A stretch of DNA of 64,000 nucleotides from NCBI RefSeq assembly GCF_050947335.1, contig NC_134983.1, positions 2,542,001 through 2,606,000 on the forward strand. The letters are read 5' to 3'. The first letter of the stretch is position 1. The number at the start of each line of letters is the position of its first letter. Positions 22,488 through 34,959 of this stretch are shown piece after piece. The translations under genes and the position numbers were made by a program. The stretch comes from Megachile rotundata. Taxonomy: Eukaryota; Arthropoda; Insecta; Hymenoptera; Megachilidae. The notes beneath the pieces were generated by a model that was given only the letters and a program-made list of their open reading frames with translations, ran no database searches and was not told where the DNA came from.

Positions 22488-22984
22488 CGTTTACTGAGGT
22501 ATTTTTAATTTTGCGCCGCCTCCGAAAAGGTTGAAATGTATTTAATATACTACCTAACGAGTAAATAGGTTTCATTCATATCTGTTACGTAATTGTATGA
22601 TTGAATGAAATAGAAATTACTTCATTAGGAAATAGAAATTATTTTATACTTTTTAGTGCATTTCGAAGTCGGTGAATTTTTTTTCTTAATATTATTTTAT
22701 TTCACGCTTTTTAGTGGAATGGGGAGAATTGTATAAGATACTGTGAGACAGTTCTTCCGGGCTTTCTTTTATCTGCGTAAATGCCATGAACATAATTAAG
22801 TAAAAGACAACATGGATATTCGTTTTTCAATTTTGTTTGCAACAATAATCCTTTGCAACTAAAAAATGAAAAAATTTTTGGTAATGGTACCAATGGGGAG
22901 TCAGACTCTACAAGATGCGAAAGGCTTTGTTCCAATCGCACCACCCACCTAGGAAAAAACCGGCGAACATGCATAGAAAAAAAA

Positions 22985-23356
22985 ATAAGGGACAAGTACA
23001 AACTAATTAGATCATGATTGAGGGTGCTCCATCCATTTGTTCTTTGTTAACTTTCTTTGCAAAAATTTACTGCGCATGCGTATCTCTTATGGTTTAGGAC
23101 TGCGCAAGGGTCAAAGTATCCGTAAAATAATAGCAGATCCTGTGCAACAAATTTTCTAACAAATCAAATTGATGCATTTTTAAAACGATACGGAGACTGT
23201 ACCAAGCAATGGGAATAATACACCAACCTCAACGTGAACTCATCTTGCTGCATAAGTTGCGTGTCAAAGTGGCAAAGATTAATTAGTGTTTTGGTACAGT
23301 GCATTGTAATTGCCCTTTCTTGTCTTTCCCGTGCATAGCACGGGGCGTTCCACTAA
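22985..23356 (+). mobile_element. Insertion with a Helitron-like 3' end
   Basis: Sequence absent from copy A interrupts the tail. At its right edge a perfect 7-bp hairpin CCCGTGC-ATA-GCACGGG (23328-23344) is followed 8 nt later by CTAA and then T, after which the tail resumes. A GC hairpin just before a CTRR end with insertion before T is the Helitron 3' signature. The left edge is approximate and no rolling-circle gene is present. Confidence 0.4.
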
Positions 23357-23632
23357 TATTGATAACGATAGTTTTTCGCTAATATCACGAAAAATAAAGT
23401 TTACCGTCAATTATGCATAAGGAAAAACTCGTTCAGAATCATGCCACTAATAACGTATTAGAAGGACATAAAAATCGTTCGAAGTTGATTTCAAAAGTTA
23501 ACAAAAATTTTTCGCTAATATCTCGAAAACTAAAGCTTTCCGCGAAATTTGCATAAGAACAAAATTGTTCAGAATCATGCCCCTGAGAACATATTAAAAG
23601 CGCGCTAAAATCGAGAAAAGTTTATTTCAAAA

Positions 23633-23952
23633 GTTGTCGGTTTTTTTGCAATAACAATACTTTGCAATTAAAAAATGAAAATTTTTTTAATAATGGTACC
23701 AATGGGGAGCCAGAACCTACCAGATGCAAAAGGTTTCATTCCGATCGGTCCATCCAGCTAGGCGTAATCGGCAAGCATACATAGAAAAAAAAGTTGCCGG
23801 TTTTTTTGCAATAACAGCACTTTGCAATTAAAAAATGCAAAATTTTTTGACAATGGTACCAATGGGGAGTCAGAACCTACCAGATGCAAAAGGTTTCATT
23901 CCGATCGGTCCATCCAGCTAGGCGTAATTGGCGAACATACATAGAAAAAAAA
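23633..23952 (+). repeat. Tandem duplication of a ~160-bp tail module
   Basis: Two adjacent units begin AAGTTG(C/T)CGGTTTTTTTGC and contain AATGGTACCAATGGGGAG and GGTTTCATTCCGATCGGTCC. A third, more diverged unit lies at about 22840-22985. Copy A has a single unit (about 1880-2050). Confidence 0.85.
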
Positions 23953-24003
23953 TATATATATACTGATCGAATTGAGTAACCTCCTCCTTTTTCGAAGTCG
24001 GTT

Positions 24004-24938
24004 AAAAATGAAATTCAAAATATGATGAATTCAACATTAAATGCCTCATAAATTATTCATTATTAACAAAATTGTCACTTTCAGATTTCTAAATGGAATG
24101 CTCAACATTTATTCTTAAATTTTGACAAAGTATAAAATTTTATACAAAAACGTATTAAAAGAAATGTGATCTAAAATTAATAGTTGTTGAGATAATTTCG
24201 AATTAATAACCTTGTATAATTCAATCAATGCGACTGTAATGCAACTTCATTTATAACAATATATATTTCTGAAAACAGTTTTTATTATATGGGATACCTT
24301 CATATCTGATTGTCAGCTCGATTCCAGAAGCTCGGTAATAATAAAAGTGCCATCGTAGAATTTAATGCGTGAAATATTGTGTGATAACTTTTATTACCAT
24401 GTTTAGCAACAGTGAAAAATACGATATGATAATCGCTTATGATGCGTGTAATGAAAATGCTGTAAGCGTTAAAATATCATATGGAGTTGCATATCGTGAT
24501 TGAACAGTAAAATTATATTTCATTTTTTTAAGATTTAGACGAATACTAAAAACATTAGTACAGTAGACATTAGTGGAGCAAAATACGAAAACCTCAATAC
24601 TATAAAAAACGAGAGATATTCCACTTTTGTTTTAGCATTTACTGTCCATAATCCACATATTAGTACTGGGAAAGTCACACATAATCATAAGTCAGAGTAG
24701 TATTGTGCATAAGCTTTAATTTTAACAATTTTATCCGTGTCAAAAATCTCTCGATGCATCAAGAATACGATACTTCGGAAAACGCGTACGTTGTTGTGAA
24801 CAGTTACTATATCAGATGAAAATACAAGTAGTACATTTGTATAAACCATTTTGTGAACTAACAAAGCAATATTTACAAATCACGAAGGGGTAAATCTAAG
24901 AAATATGCACTACTAAGCAGAAAATCTGCGTTGGTTTT
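24004..24938. other. AT-rich spacer, possible upstream part of a dead transposon
   Basis: No coding pattern recognised. The transposase remnant starting at 24939 should have had an N-terminal part here, but I cannot trace it. Confidence 0.4.
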
Positions 24939-25319
24939 GTGTGGTGCGACATAATTGATTACCAGATTATTGGATCGTATTTCACTAATAGGTCATTAAC
25001 GAGTCAGACATATTGCACTTTCTATTAGAGGATATACCTCTCTAATACATTTAAGAATGTGGTATTAACGTAACGGCCACTCTGCATATAATGCTCGACA
25101 AGCAAGACAGGTATTAAACAGAATGTTTTCCAATTGCAGGATTGGACGTGGTGGTAGCATTACCTGGCCATCTCGTTCGCCAGATTCAGGACCGCTGGAT
25201 TATTTCTTTTGGGGATACTAAAAAACAAGATTTATCGTGATTCATCGACGATAGCCGAACAGGTACCAGAACGAATTGTTCGTGCATGTACCACAATAAC
25301 TATATGTAGATGTACCTGA
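24939..25319 (+). pseudogene. mariner/IS630-type transposase remnant
   Basis: Frames spread over three readings give VWCDIIDYQIIGSYF (24939 on), then MWY-stop-RNGHSAYNARQARQVLNRMF and RIGRGGSITWPSRSPDSGPL with DYFFWGY (to 25221), then LKNKIYRDSSTIAEQVPERI (from 25218). This order matches the C-terminal catalytic half of a widespread insect Tc1/mariner-superfamily transposase (usual forms: QQDGAP, IGRGGP, WPARSPDLTPLDFFLWG). The second catalytic Asp is lost (Asn in the RNGH stretch), and at least two stops and two frame shifts are present. A CACCCTGTA motif at about 25607-25615 may be the right end. Confidence 0.75.
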
Positions 25320-26109
25320 AAGGGTTCATCTTTTACTCATAATCGGATTAGAGAAATGTATTAGTAGTAATGGACAACAGTTAAAGCACCCCTTGTACTA
25401 AAGTTTATTTTGATAATATCATAGTAAATATTACTTTTGCATACTATTTCTCATGATACTTTTTTATGAAAAATTTCATACTGTCTTCAAATTTAAATAA
25501 TAATATTAGACATTCCATTTAAAAAACTGAAAGTGTTTATATCTTGATAACAAACAAACGAGTAACAGCAATACCACCGTGTGTGCTATGAATACAAGAC
25601 TCACCCTGTACGATAGTTAATTCTACAACCATCATATTGCATTAGTTTCGATTTAACTTGACAGCGAATGATTTAATATTAGATTTATGAAATACATAAA
25701 TATGACACATCTTAGATTTCTTATTTTAAACTACTGAAATATAGCATGAAATTAAGTAGCTGCTTTGGTCGAAATTTATATTCACTTTTGTCAAAATAAG
25801 GAATAATTGTATAATTTATGTTTCATTAACTACATTGTTAAATTTTATTTCTAACCTACAGATAACCGCTTGTCGAACATCTGTAAACCTGGTATTAAGT
25901 GAAAGTGTAAAAATTTCTTAGTAACAAAGGTCATTTATATATCCCTTAAGAAAAGATTAAAATCGGCAAACATTGTTTTTCTTATAAACCCATAAATAAC
26001 GTTACAAATTATACATAAACATGTATTGGACAGGTAAGACTATGCGGACATTCACATGCCAGTTCCTCGATATTGATGATTTATCGATTTATCGTATATG
26101 TCCACGTGG
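25320..26109. other. AT-rich spacer with possible transposon end
   Basis: Contains the CACCCTGTA motif near 25610 typical of ends of mariner-type insect elements. Otherwise nothing. Confidence 0.4.
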
Positions 26110-26540
26110 ATCGAGCGATAGAATTAGGGGTTAAGTTAAGCTAGGTCGCGGCTCAGGGTCAAGAGGTTACATGTCCGGGCGACGTGCCGCGATGATTGGC
26201 GGAATGTGCCGTTTTACGAGGCTTCGAGGACGCGTACCTACGAGGAGACGAAAAAAGCAGAAAACGATCAACGCCAAGACGAGAAAGAGTGTAGGCAGAG
26301 AAGAACAAGGTAAAGAGAGAAGAGGAAAGCGGAGAAAAGACGATACTGGAAGCGCGCGCCGTTGCAGTTATAATTTGATGCAACGCGGCTATAAAAGAGA
26401 TTACGCGAATAGATGGCTATAATTTTCGTGGAAAATAGCGAAGAACCCTTTTACCACTCTTCAAGATGACACGTCGCGTCGATGACCTTCTCCCTTTACT
26501 TCCTCACTCCTTGCTTCGTTAACATCAAATTCCAGTACGT
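26110..26540 (+). promoter_or_regulatory. GC island with a TATA box, candidate promoter
   Basis: A CpG-bearing, partly purine-rich island (26150-26360) precedes TATAAAAG at 26390-26397. An ATG at 26482 opens a short hydrophobic frame (MTFSLYFLTPCFVNI) that runs to a GTACGT donor-like site at 26535. A signal-peptide-like first exon is conceivable, but no second exon was found. The frames across the island itself look non-coding. Confidence 0.2.
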
Positions 26541-27651
26541 ATCCTTTACTGCTACCACTTCTTTTTCTGCTAGGTTCCATCATATCTAATTACCGATTCC
26601 GACACGTACAACATCTGACACAATTTGGTGAACGTTCTCAAAATAATTTTATTGTCAATTAATTTGAAACTTAAGCTTTGGCCAACATTTTATATAATTA
26701 TCCTTATCACGAATTAGTCGTAATAATCATCTCAAGTTGCCCATCGATTATTGTTCATTGATCATCTCTTACAATGCGCAGTAAAATAATTATCTAACGA
26801 TTAATAATTATATATTAATGACATTAATGAAACTTTTGTACTGACATTTTCAACGAATGTCTAGCATTAAATTAATGTGATACAAGTACTACTTTGCCAT
26901 AGTTTAATGTTATCAAATTGTGTCAGATTTTAGAGGTTTCAAAATCGACCATTATTTGCTATAACTAGCAACCAACCGTTTTATGTTCGAAATAGCAATC
27001 AAACGTTTATGTGGTCATTTTCTTTAAACTTTAACTTTCAAATTAATATAACATATGTGTTATTTTATGATACTTTTATGACGTAACTTTGTGTTAAACT
27101 TTTTGTCTCACTAACACTAAACCCAGCGAGGCATTCACACAAGTTAAAATTGTAAATAAAGGAGAAATATAAATAAACAAACGATGAGACATAAACTAAT
27201 GTAAACATTAATTCTTTATTTAGACAAAAATTGATTCAGATTTTAAGAAAAGCATTTTAACAAAGTTTATAACCAAAAATAAAGTATTTATAAACTGGTC
27301 ATTTTGATAGATGTGGTAGTTTTAATGTTAACATTATCATCAAGTGACTGCAGTAAAATCAAATAATGACCAATTTCAAAACACTTAAAGTCTGGCATGA
27401 TTCAATAACGGGAGAGTACAGTGGAACTTCAATTATCGCACGAAAAGTACCTATTTTAACCGAATAACGTGCATACTTTAGATTTCAGATGCATTCCACA
27501 CAATGTTTACGTCTTGATACGTATATACGCGTGTATACAGTAGTTGCTATGTGAAAAATTTAGATATGTGATTATTGCTATACTAAGTTAATTAAGACAA
27601 ATTAAGGCAACGTAGTTATTTGTACGATTTATGAATACAATTTTTTTATTT
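26541..27651. other. AT-rich spacer
   Basis: No gene or recognised repeat. Confidence 0.5.
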
Positions 27652-28125
27652 GCGAATCTCCACGTTCGAAATTTGCAAATTCTACAATTTTCACGTCTCT
27701 AAACACTAAAATAAAAAATGTTCAAATTCTCAAATTTGTAAATTCTCAAATATCTAAGTCCATAATTTCTATAATTTCTAAATTTCTAAATTTCTAAATT
27801 TCTAAACTTCTAAATTTCCAAATTTCCAAATTTCAAAATACCGAAATGGTGAATTTCTTAAATTTCCAAATTTTACCATTTTCAAGTTCCCATATCTTAC
27901 AATGTCTAAATTTTGAAATCTTACAGTTCTTTACTTTGCAAAAACATTTTTCAATTTCAAAATTTCTAAATTATCAAATTTTCAGATTGGCAAATACTTA
28001 ATTTCTAAAAGTTGAAATTTAAAAATTTTCCAATTTCTGAATTCTCCATATTCGTAGGTTCCCAAATTGCCAACTCCTACCACTTCTAAATTTCTAAATT
28101 TTCAAGTTTTCAAATTACCACCTTA
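27652..28125 (+). repeat. Degenerate AAATTTC array
   Basis: Dozens of AAATTTCT/AAATTTCC-like words at 8- to 10-bp intervals; the most regular stretch is near 27777-27830. No boundaries or target duplications. Confidence 0.8.
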
Positions 28126-29769
28126 TAAAATGATATTAAATAGCTCTTTTCATGACATAAGATCCTGGATGCAATTTACTTTTTGTTTAATAACAAAATT
28201 TGGGACTTTTTATATACCTTGCCTGAACATTACAATTTCGTATGTATTTACTTTTGCAAACATATTTTTTTATTTTAGATACCGATAAAATCTGTAATAT
28301 AGCAAATTTCGTCAAAAATATGCCATCACTCAACTAATTCTATTCTTAGTCTTTACTCTATATCAGAGAAAATGTAATATAAGCAGATAGCGGGTAGTAT
28401 GTAGTTATAGGGTGCATTTTCATAGTAACTGGTTCGAAATACGCAGAAAAATGACGATGACGTAGAGGCAGATGAATTTTGGTGAGATCGATCAGTTCGA
28501 AGAACACATGTGCCATGTAGTAATGATCATTACCGTGTAATGACCGGACGAATCGATTGGCTTCGATCAATCCTGAAACGCAGTGGTTTTCAACTTTGTT
28601 GTTACAGGCCTTACCAGACTTCTACAACCTTTTAACATACTGCAGTATACTATCTTCGTACGCGAAGCTATAGCAACGAACAATCTTTGCAATTCATAAT
28701 GTAGCAATTAAGACTAAAAGATTTTTCCTCCGATATTGCAATGATCACGAATCCGCAAAAATCTATGTAAAAATGGTATAGGAGTTTACTGTACTTTCAA
28801 TATGACAGTAATGTACTTTCATGGAATAATGTGCAATTTTTGAATATGCGGAATTATTTGAGATGCCTGCAATAGACTATTGAAAAATAATTTCGTTGAA
28901 ATTTTCGGCTAGATATAACGATATTTCTCACTAAAAATATATCTATGTCGTGGAGAATGAGTATAGAATGTACAGTGGTATGCAGTGGTATGGAAGAATA
29001 TTTTTCTGTAGAATAAAAATTTCAAAAAATTGGATGGGAAAAATGTTCTACTATACACGTATAACAACACGATGATTTATTTCAATTTTTTGTATTTACA
29101 TTATTTTTTGAAATATGAAGGTAATTTTTAATATTTTTAATGAAATGCTACATATGTTATTCTTCACATTTTTACATATTAAAGTGTATCAAGACGAATC
29201 CATTGTTGTACATGATTATAACTTTCAAAGTCATGCGAAATAGAACAGAGATTCTGTAATATTGTATTGCATGTTGCCAATACCAATTAATGAGATTACA
29301 TATCACAATTTACAACAATTTCAGGCGAAATTGAAAAAAAATTTTGTAGTATTTGGAACAAATGTTTGGAATCATTGTTACCACATTGCTGGATTATTTT
29401 TCTATTGAATCTTTAAATGGTAATAAATGTTTACAATTTTTTAATAATGAATTTTAAATTTATTGGGAATCAATATTACAGTCTCTTACACAAGGTACTG
29501 TAGGAATTAACGTAATAATATTTACTTAAGTATCAACTAAAGTAATAAATTTTAATATAGCAATTACCATTTTAAACAACTTTTTAACAAATTTATACGC
29601 ATATTTTAACTCTTTCGTTTTTATAATACAATACTATTCATCCTATGTCAAAATACAGTATACTCTGAAATAATCAACTTAGCTATTTTTTGAAATTACA
29701 ATCTGCTAACGATCGTATAATGTTAACATATACACACGCACACATCTACCATTAAACACTCATATTTCA
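28126..29769. other. AT-rich spacer with a hAT-like terminus
   Basis: CAGTGGTTTTCAACTTTGTTG near 28580 resembles a hAT left end; no matching partner with an 8-bp duplication was found. Nothing else identified. Confidence 0.35.
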
Positions 29770-30400
29770 CACACTCATACTTCTCACATTCTTCAGTATA
29801 TGTTACCAACATAGCGTGGTTTCCTCTCATAACTGCAGACCAGTAGCAAGTGCGTTATAAATGAATTCAAACATGTGGACCTATAAATGTGGACACATAC
29901 CTATAAAAGAACATGTGGACCTCTCGATTTGTTACACATGAATCTTTTGTTATTAGGTCATATTAAAGATATTGTTCACACTACTCTATTAAGAGAGTTA
30001 AACCAGTTACAAACTAAGCTAAAAGAAGTAGATGCATCCAATATGAACATAAATCAAGAGTATAATCAATATAGCTCAAAAATGTATTTTTGCTAATGGA
30101 AGTCACATTAAAAGCAATATACATATACAACTATTAATTTATAATGACAACAGACTAATAAAAACAATATTACGAAACGTTTAATTTGTTTCTTACATTT
30201 CGTTGCATGGTCTCCGAAATCATAATCGTGCATATGAATGAATTTGTTCACACACACGTTTTCATATGGCATTGAAAAATTATAGGATTCTATTTAAAAG
30301 CCTGACGGTGTCCTTTATTTCTCGAAAAGTGTATATACAATTAAATTGACATAAATCATCGTTTTACTAATAAAATATAGTACAGTCTTTTTATCTTCCA
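29770..30400. repeat. Dispersed repeat, copy 1 (related to 43378-43880)
   Basis: The block 30205-30400 (ATCATAATCGTGCATATGAATGAA..., CATATGGCATTGAAAAAT) is clearly related, with many substitutions, to 43670-43870. A second short block, ACATTCTTCAGTATATGTTACCAACATA near 29790, recurs inverted near 43383. The shared blocks suggest two old copies of one transposon. Confidence 0.6.
29925..30050 (+). pseudogene. Possible mariner/IS630-type transposase fragment
   Basis: The reading GPLDLLHMNLLLLGHIKDIV followed by HTTLLRELNQLQTKLKEV resembles the (T)PLDFFLWG-xx-KDxVY...L-x-ELxxRI stretch at the end of the same transposase family as 24939-25319. It is short, has an extra insertion and lacks the upstream catalytic motifs. 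It could be a chance likeness. Confidence 0.4.
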
Positions 30401-31619
30401 TGTTTTCTAAACTTTTTGTACAAAAGAAGTATGGGTCCATATTACGGCAAACACTCTGTACAGAGTACTCATTCATGAGACACAAGTATAGAATATCCAT
30501 TTTATTTTCTGACCTGTAGTTCTTAAAATAGCAATGTGTAAATAAAATAATTAGTTGTGAAATTTCTTGTGAAAATATATCGCAATTCCTTGAATTTTAT
30601 TCTAACCGTGTACGTTTGTGAATTGTGCTCTCTAGATCTACACAATCATAATGGATTCATAATTGACATAACAGGCATTGGTTGACCATGTCATTACCAA
30701 GTCACCAAGTCTACAACCTCCTAAACTTTCTTCATTAATTCTCTTTTTATCATCAAGATATGCAATTCCAGATTTAAATATAAAAGAAACATGTAAAAAT
30801 AAATATTTCCCCATAAAATACTTATTTCTTTGGTAAACACATAAGAAAAAGTAATTTTAAGATTTGTTTCAAGTATACAAAAATTAATAAAAGAAAGTCA
30901 CATTTTAATGAGATAGCTTATTTTTTTTAATTCATATATCTGACTTAAATATTCGCTCGCTCGACATTTCGCTTTACGACCCCATTTAGGGTCGCGACCC
31001 TAACGTTTAAGAAACGCTGTCGTAGTCAATGTACCCAGTGGCAGCACCAGGTAATTTTGCGTCTTAGGCAAAACCACGTAATTAGTCCGCCATCTCATTC
31101 ACAAACTAGCTATGTTTTTACAGTGAAATGATGAAAAAAAAACCGTAATAATTTAAACCTTAGTATATATAACTAATTGCACATACTATTAATTATAATA
31201 TATAAAAATTGGCAAAAGTAGTGAAACACTGTTGTCTAAGATTGTTTTCGGATAGTTAAGGGAACCGTACTATATATTATAGTTTCTTCGTTATATTAGA
31301 AAAATAATATTTATATTTTTACAATACTCATTAATAAATATGGCTAATTACAAAAATACAATATGTTTGAAGTAAATGTTAATATTCTCAAGAGATTACT
31401 ATAAAATAACTTATCGATTCTGTTACTTTGAAAATCAGAAACTTTGCCAAAGTAAGGTTTATTTTAAAAGTCAGAGACAAAAGTTTTCCCTTGTGGTCGG
31501 AGTGATAAATTGCATCCTGCGGTAATCGGAGGTTATTTCAATAAAATACGCTACTGCTGTGCATGAGAAAGTAATGCACATGGAATATGTCGGTATTCAA
31601 GATCGATTCAAAGATAAAA
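30401..31619. other. AT-rich spacer with a hAT 3' end remnant
   Basis: At 30978-31019 the minus strand reads CAGCGTTTCTTAAACGTTAG then GGGTCGCGACCC, the usual look of a hAT terminus. The 8 bp next to it do not match those next to the CAGTGG end at 28580, so the two are not shown to be one element. Confidence 0.45.
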
Positions 31620-32010
31620 ACTTGGAAACTTGAAAATTTGAAACTTTAGAGATTTCATAATTTAAGAATTTTGGCACTGGAAAATTTGAGAAATTGGAGA
31701 TACCAGAATTTGAAGATTTAGAAGTTTGGAAATTTTTAATCAAATTTTGAGAAATTTTAAGACGCAAAGATTAAGGTATGTAAAATATAGAAATTTAGAA
31801 ATTGGAAAATTTTTGAATTTTCAAAAATTTCTGGCTTTTTAAAATACTTAGTTTTCAATTTTCTAAACGCTCAAACTTTCCACATTTACAAATCAAAAAT
31901 TGTAAAGTTTTCAAATTGTCAAGTTTTGAGTTTCTGAAAATAAAAATTTCCAATTTCTAAATCTCCAAATTTTTTAATATTCTCATTTTCCAAGTTTAGA
32001 AATTATTTAC
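31620..32010 (-). repeat. Degenerate AAATTTC array, mostly inverted orientation
   Basis: Same word family as 27652-28125, here as GAAATTT/GAAAATTTG up to about 31830, switching to the CAAATTT/CTAAATC orientation to 32010. Confidence 0.7.
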
Positions 32011-34959
32011 AATATCTTTTGTTCCATTTTTGCATGTTAATGGTGTGTAATTTGCTCATATTTACATATTACCTCAAAAATTATAGTACCTCTGTCTCAT
32101 AATAATAATAGCAATTCATGAATTTAATTTGCTTCACAATAATCGTAACAAAAGAAGATAAGTATAGTAAAAAACTAGATTAAATTAAAAAACTAAAATA
32201 AGTTAAATTAAGCAGTACTAGGACTAATATCTTTAATATTGTTAATATTACTTCTAATTTTTATTTTGACTTTTCAAAACAGTTTCCGAATTTTTCAATA
32301 ATTTATTACATTTTAAACTTATACGTAGAATCCCTTGGATGCGAATCTTTTGTTTCCCTCTATGCGTGAGCTTACATTTTCCGGAGCCCTTTTTTCAAAT
32401 AAGAGAGCTAACTCTCTTTTTATCAACTTACTTTTACAATAGATTGATATACAATTAAAATGAAACAATTGGTTTCATCAATTAAATTATATTTCAAAAA
32501 AATTACGTTAATTTAAAAATTGAAACATTGATTTTGACTAAAGACTTCATCATTTTGCGCTAAAACATAAGTTACAGCTATAATCGCTAATAATTCTTGT
32601 TTAAATATTCACTTGCTATTATTATTATGAGACAGAGAGAGTACTATTTATGTTTTTAATTGGGATACTAGTACAATTGACATATCTACATTATTCCATG
32701 CTTGCTTTATGATGTTTTTAAGTACCAAAGCTATAACATACCGCTTTATATTCGCGTAAATTTTACGAGCTAGAATTATCTAGGTTTCCAATTAAATGTA
32801 GGTTAGAAAATTGGGCAGCGTACTGCATGAATATTATAGTTCGGATATTATAGTTTGGAACCATTCTTTTGTGAATCTTGAACTGTGGACAACTGCGTTA
32901 TCTTGTTAAAGTATCAGAATTTAATGATTTCATATGTAGCCATGTTTTGGTCAGGTTATTTTGAGTGACCCGTTAGGGATTGTAGACATTGTCTACGTTG
33001 TATGTGAACGAAGTGACCGGGGATGCAAGTACGTCGTATTTCAATGGAAAAAACGCATCACGGCTATGTACGATTTGATTTTCAGTAAGACTTATGTTTT
33101 CCGTTAACCAGAACAGAATGTACGAATTTTCCTTGTAATTATATTAAATAATTTATTAATTTCTCTGTTATTAAATGTTTTATTCAATAAAAGTTCTACA
33201 CACGATTGAAATTAAAACCTCTTCCAATATTACTAAGCGTCCTTCGATATTAATTAACTTGATATTCCTCATATCTTTGTGCTTCCCCCATAGCTAAGTG
33301 CAATCAACATAATGCTGTACTAGCTAAATAATACTTTGCTAGCTAAGTAAAGCATTTTCACCGTTTAAATTTCAACTCTTAATTTCATCTCGATTTTTTG
33401 ACAAATTGTGGCGATATAACTTTATACCAACTACTCTTCTATACTAAACTTCTTTTCGTCTGAGAAAATTAAATGTACCTATTTTTCTTTCCACATCATA
33501 TTACTTTTTGTGAACAAACGTCTTTCTTCTTTATGATAAATTTAATTGTGTTTGACCTACTATTGTACTTGTATTTATTACAGTTTGGCAAATTAAGGAC
33601 ATATCTTTTTCGCCAATTTCTTATTTTTGCCGTTGCAATGATTCTTTTCGTGTAAATCACCTAATCGAATAATGTTTATTACATGATGTGATATTTGTAT
33701 GTTCAGAGCAGTTTCTCAGTTATAGTCCTATAAGTTTATAAACAGTTACTTTGATATTTTTGTCCTTGTTTATTAATTTCTCTTTGACATATTTGAAATA
33801 AACTAAAAATTGACCTAAAAATATTCTCAATTGCACAAAAATTAAAATAATATATTTTTATATTCCATCCAGTATTTACATAACTGTATATGAGGAAGGG
33901 AAGGATTCAAGAATTTCGCTTGAACTTGTAATACGATATCAAATATTGCAATAATAATAGGAATAAAGCACAAAATTTACAAATAGCAATAAAATAAAAC
34001 AAGTCTAATTCAAATAGTGATTTAATATTTTATTAGCTCAATTGATAATAAATAATAGGTCGAACTTCGTTGCGGGACACAATTTTTCTTAACCTTCTTT
34101 ACATAATCAAATCATATTTAATAAATATAAACGAAATACAACGGATATTAAAAAGTGAAATTGAGAGCACCAGAATTCATCTGCAACAATTGAAGAGGCT
34201 CCTCAATATGCATAATAACATATGTTATTATTTCATTACATATGAAGAGTTATTTTCTTTTATTTAAATAAAAAAATTTCTTTATCTCTTTAAAAAGGAA
34301 TTGTTAGTAGCAGATACTGACTTTAACAATATGATCATGTAGCAGTACCTCTTAATTAATATATGATTGTGCGAACTAGTATAAAGCCGTTGTAATAGAG
34401 ACACATCTTGAATGCTGTGATATATGATGTGAAAATATTCGAAGTATAGTTTATTTTCAATTTGAATTAATTTGCGGTCAAATTTACCTAAAATATTGGA
34501 TGACAGAGGAAGAGGATATTTTCATGATAATGAATTTGTACTTCGACTTTACAAATATTTATGGCGACAACAGTATCGCCGAAATAATATTAATCTGATG
34601 GCATTTTCAATGGATGCGTTTCGAGTGTAATATGTGCTTTATTACATAATAATAATTCACCAGTTACCACATTAAAGTATTCTATCGAGTACACTAAAAT
34701 TACCACACTTTAACAACATATAGATTTTAAACCAAGGGATTCCGACATTCAAACTCATATTTATGAATACCACCGGATTATGCAAAAAAAATCGTGCTTT
34801 CATAAAATGATAATAATTAACATGTTGTCGTCTTTCTTTTTAGTCACTACCATCACACGATCGTTGATGAATTGATCATTCAATTGATCAAAAAGATGAT
34901 TTTGAGAAAAAGATTATTTATAGCAGAGTTATGAAAATTTCCGTGGATGTAGTGATTCT
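32011..34959. other. AT-rich spacer
   Basis: No gene. A slightly GC-richer patch at about 32940-33110 might be a non-coding element. Short frames (33473-33655, 34070-34267) are AT-driven with no domain. Confidence 0.45.

Larger units (their letters stand above)
21846..24003 (+). mobile_element. Composite long-inverted-repeat element, copy B
   Basis: Left arm 21846-22044, core of about 457 bp, right arm 22502-22702, then a tail of repeated modules to CGAAGTCGGTT at about 24003. Outer flanks and tail run in the same direction as in copy A, but the core is reversed. The MITE of copy A is absent (the site reads TATCAA in the left arm and TTAA in the right). The tail is longer than in A, with an extra module, an insertion of about 370 bp and a tandem duplication. 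Confidence 0.75.

Noticed and set aside
331..24003. Segmental duplication explaining the repeated elements
   Set aside because: Composite and LTR-like copies occur in different order, with different flanks and separate target duplications, so independent insertions explain them.
27652..28125. CRISPR-like array
   Set aside because: No constant repeat-spacer structure; words are degenerate and contiguous.
28580..31019. One 2.4-kb hAT element between CAGTGGTTTTCAAC and the CAGCG end
   Set aside because: The 8-bp neighbours (CTGAAACG and TCGTAGTC) do not match, and no hAT coding remnant lies between; treated as separate remnants.
31020..31090. CCAGTGGCAGCACCAGGTAATTTTG as a transposon end
   Set aside because: Looks familiar from insect repeats, but no partner end or target duplication could be found.
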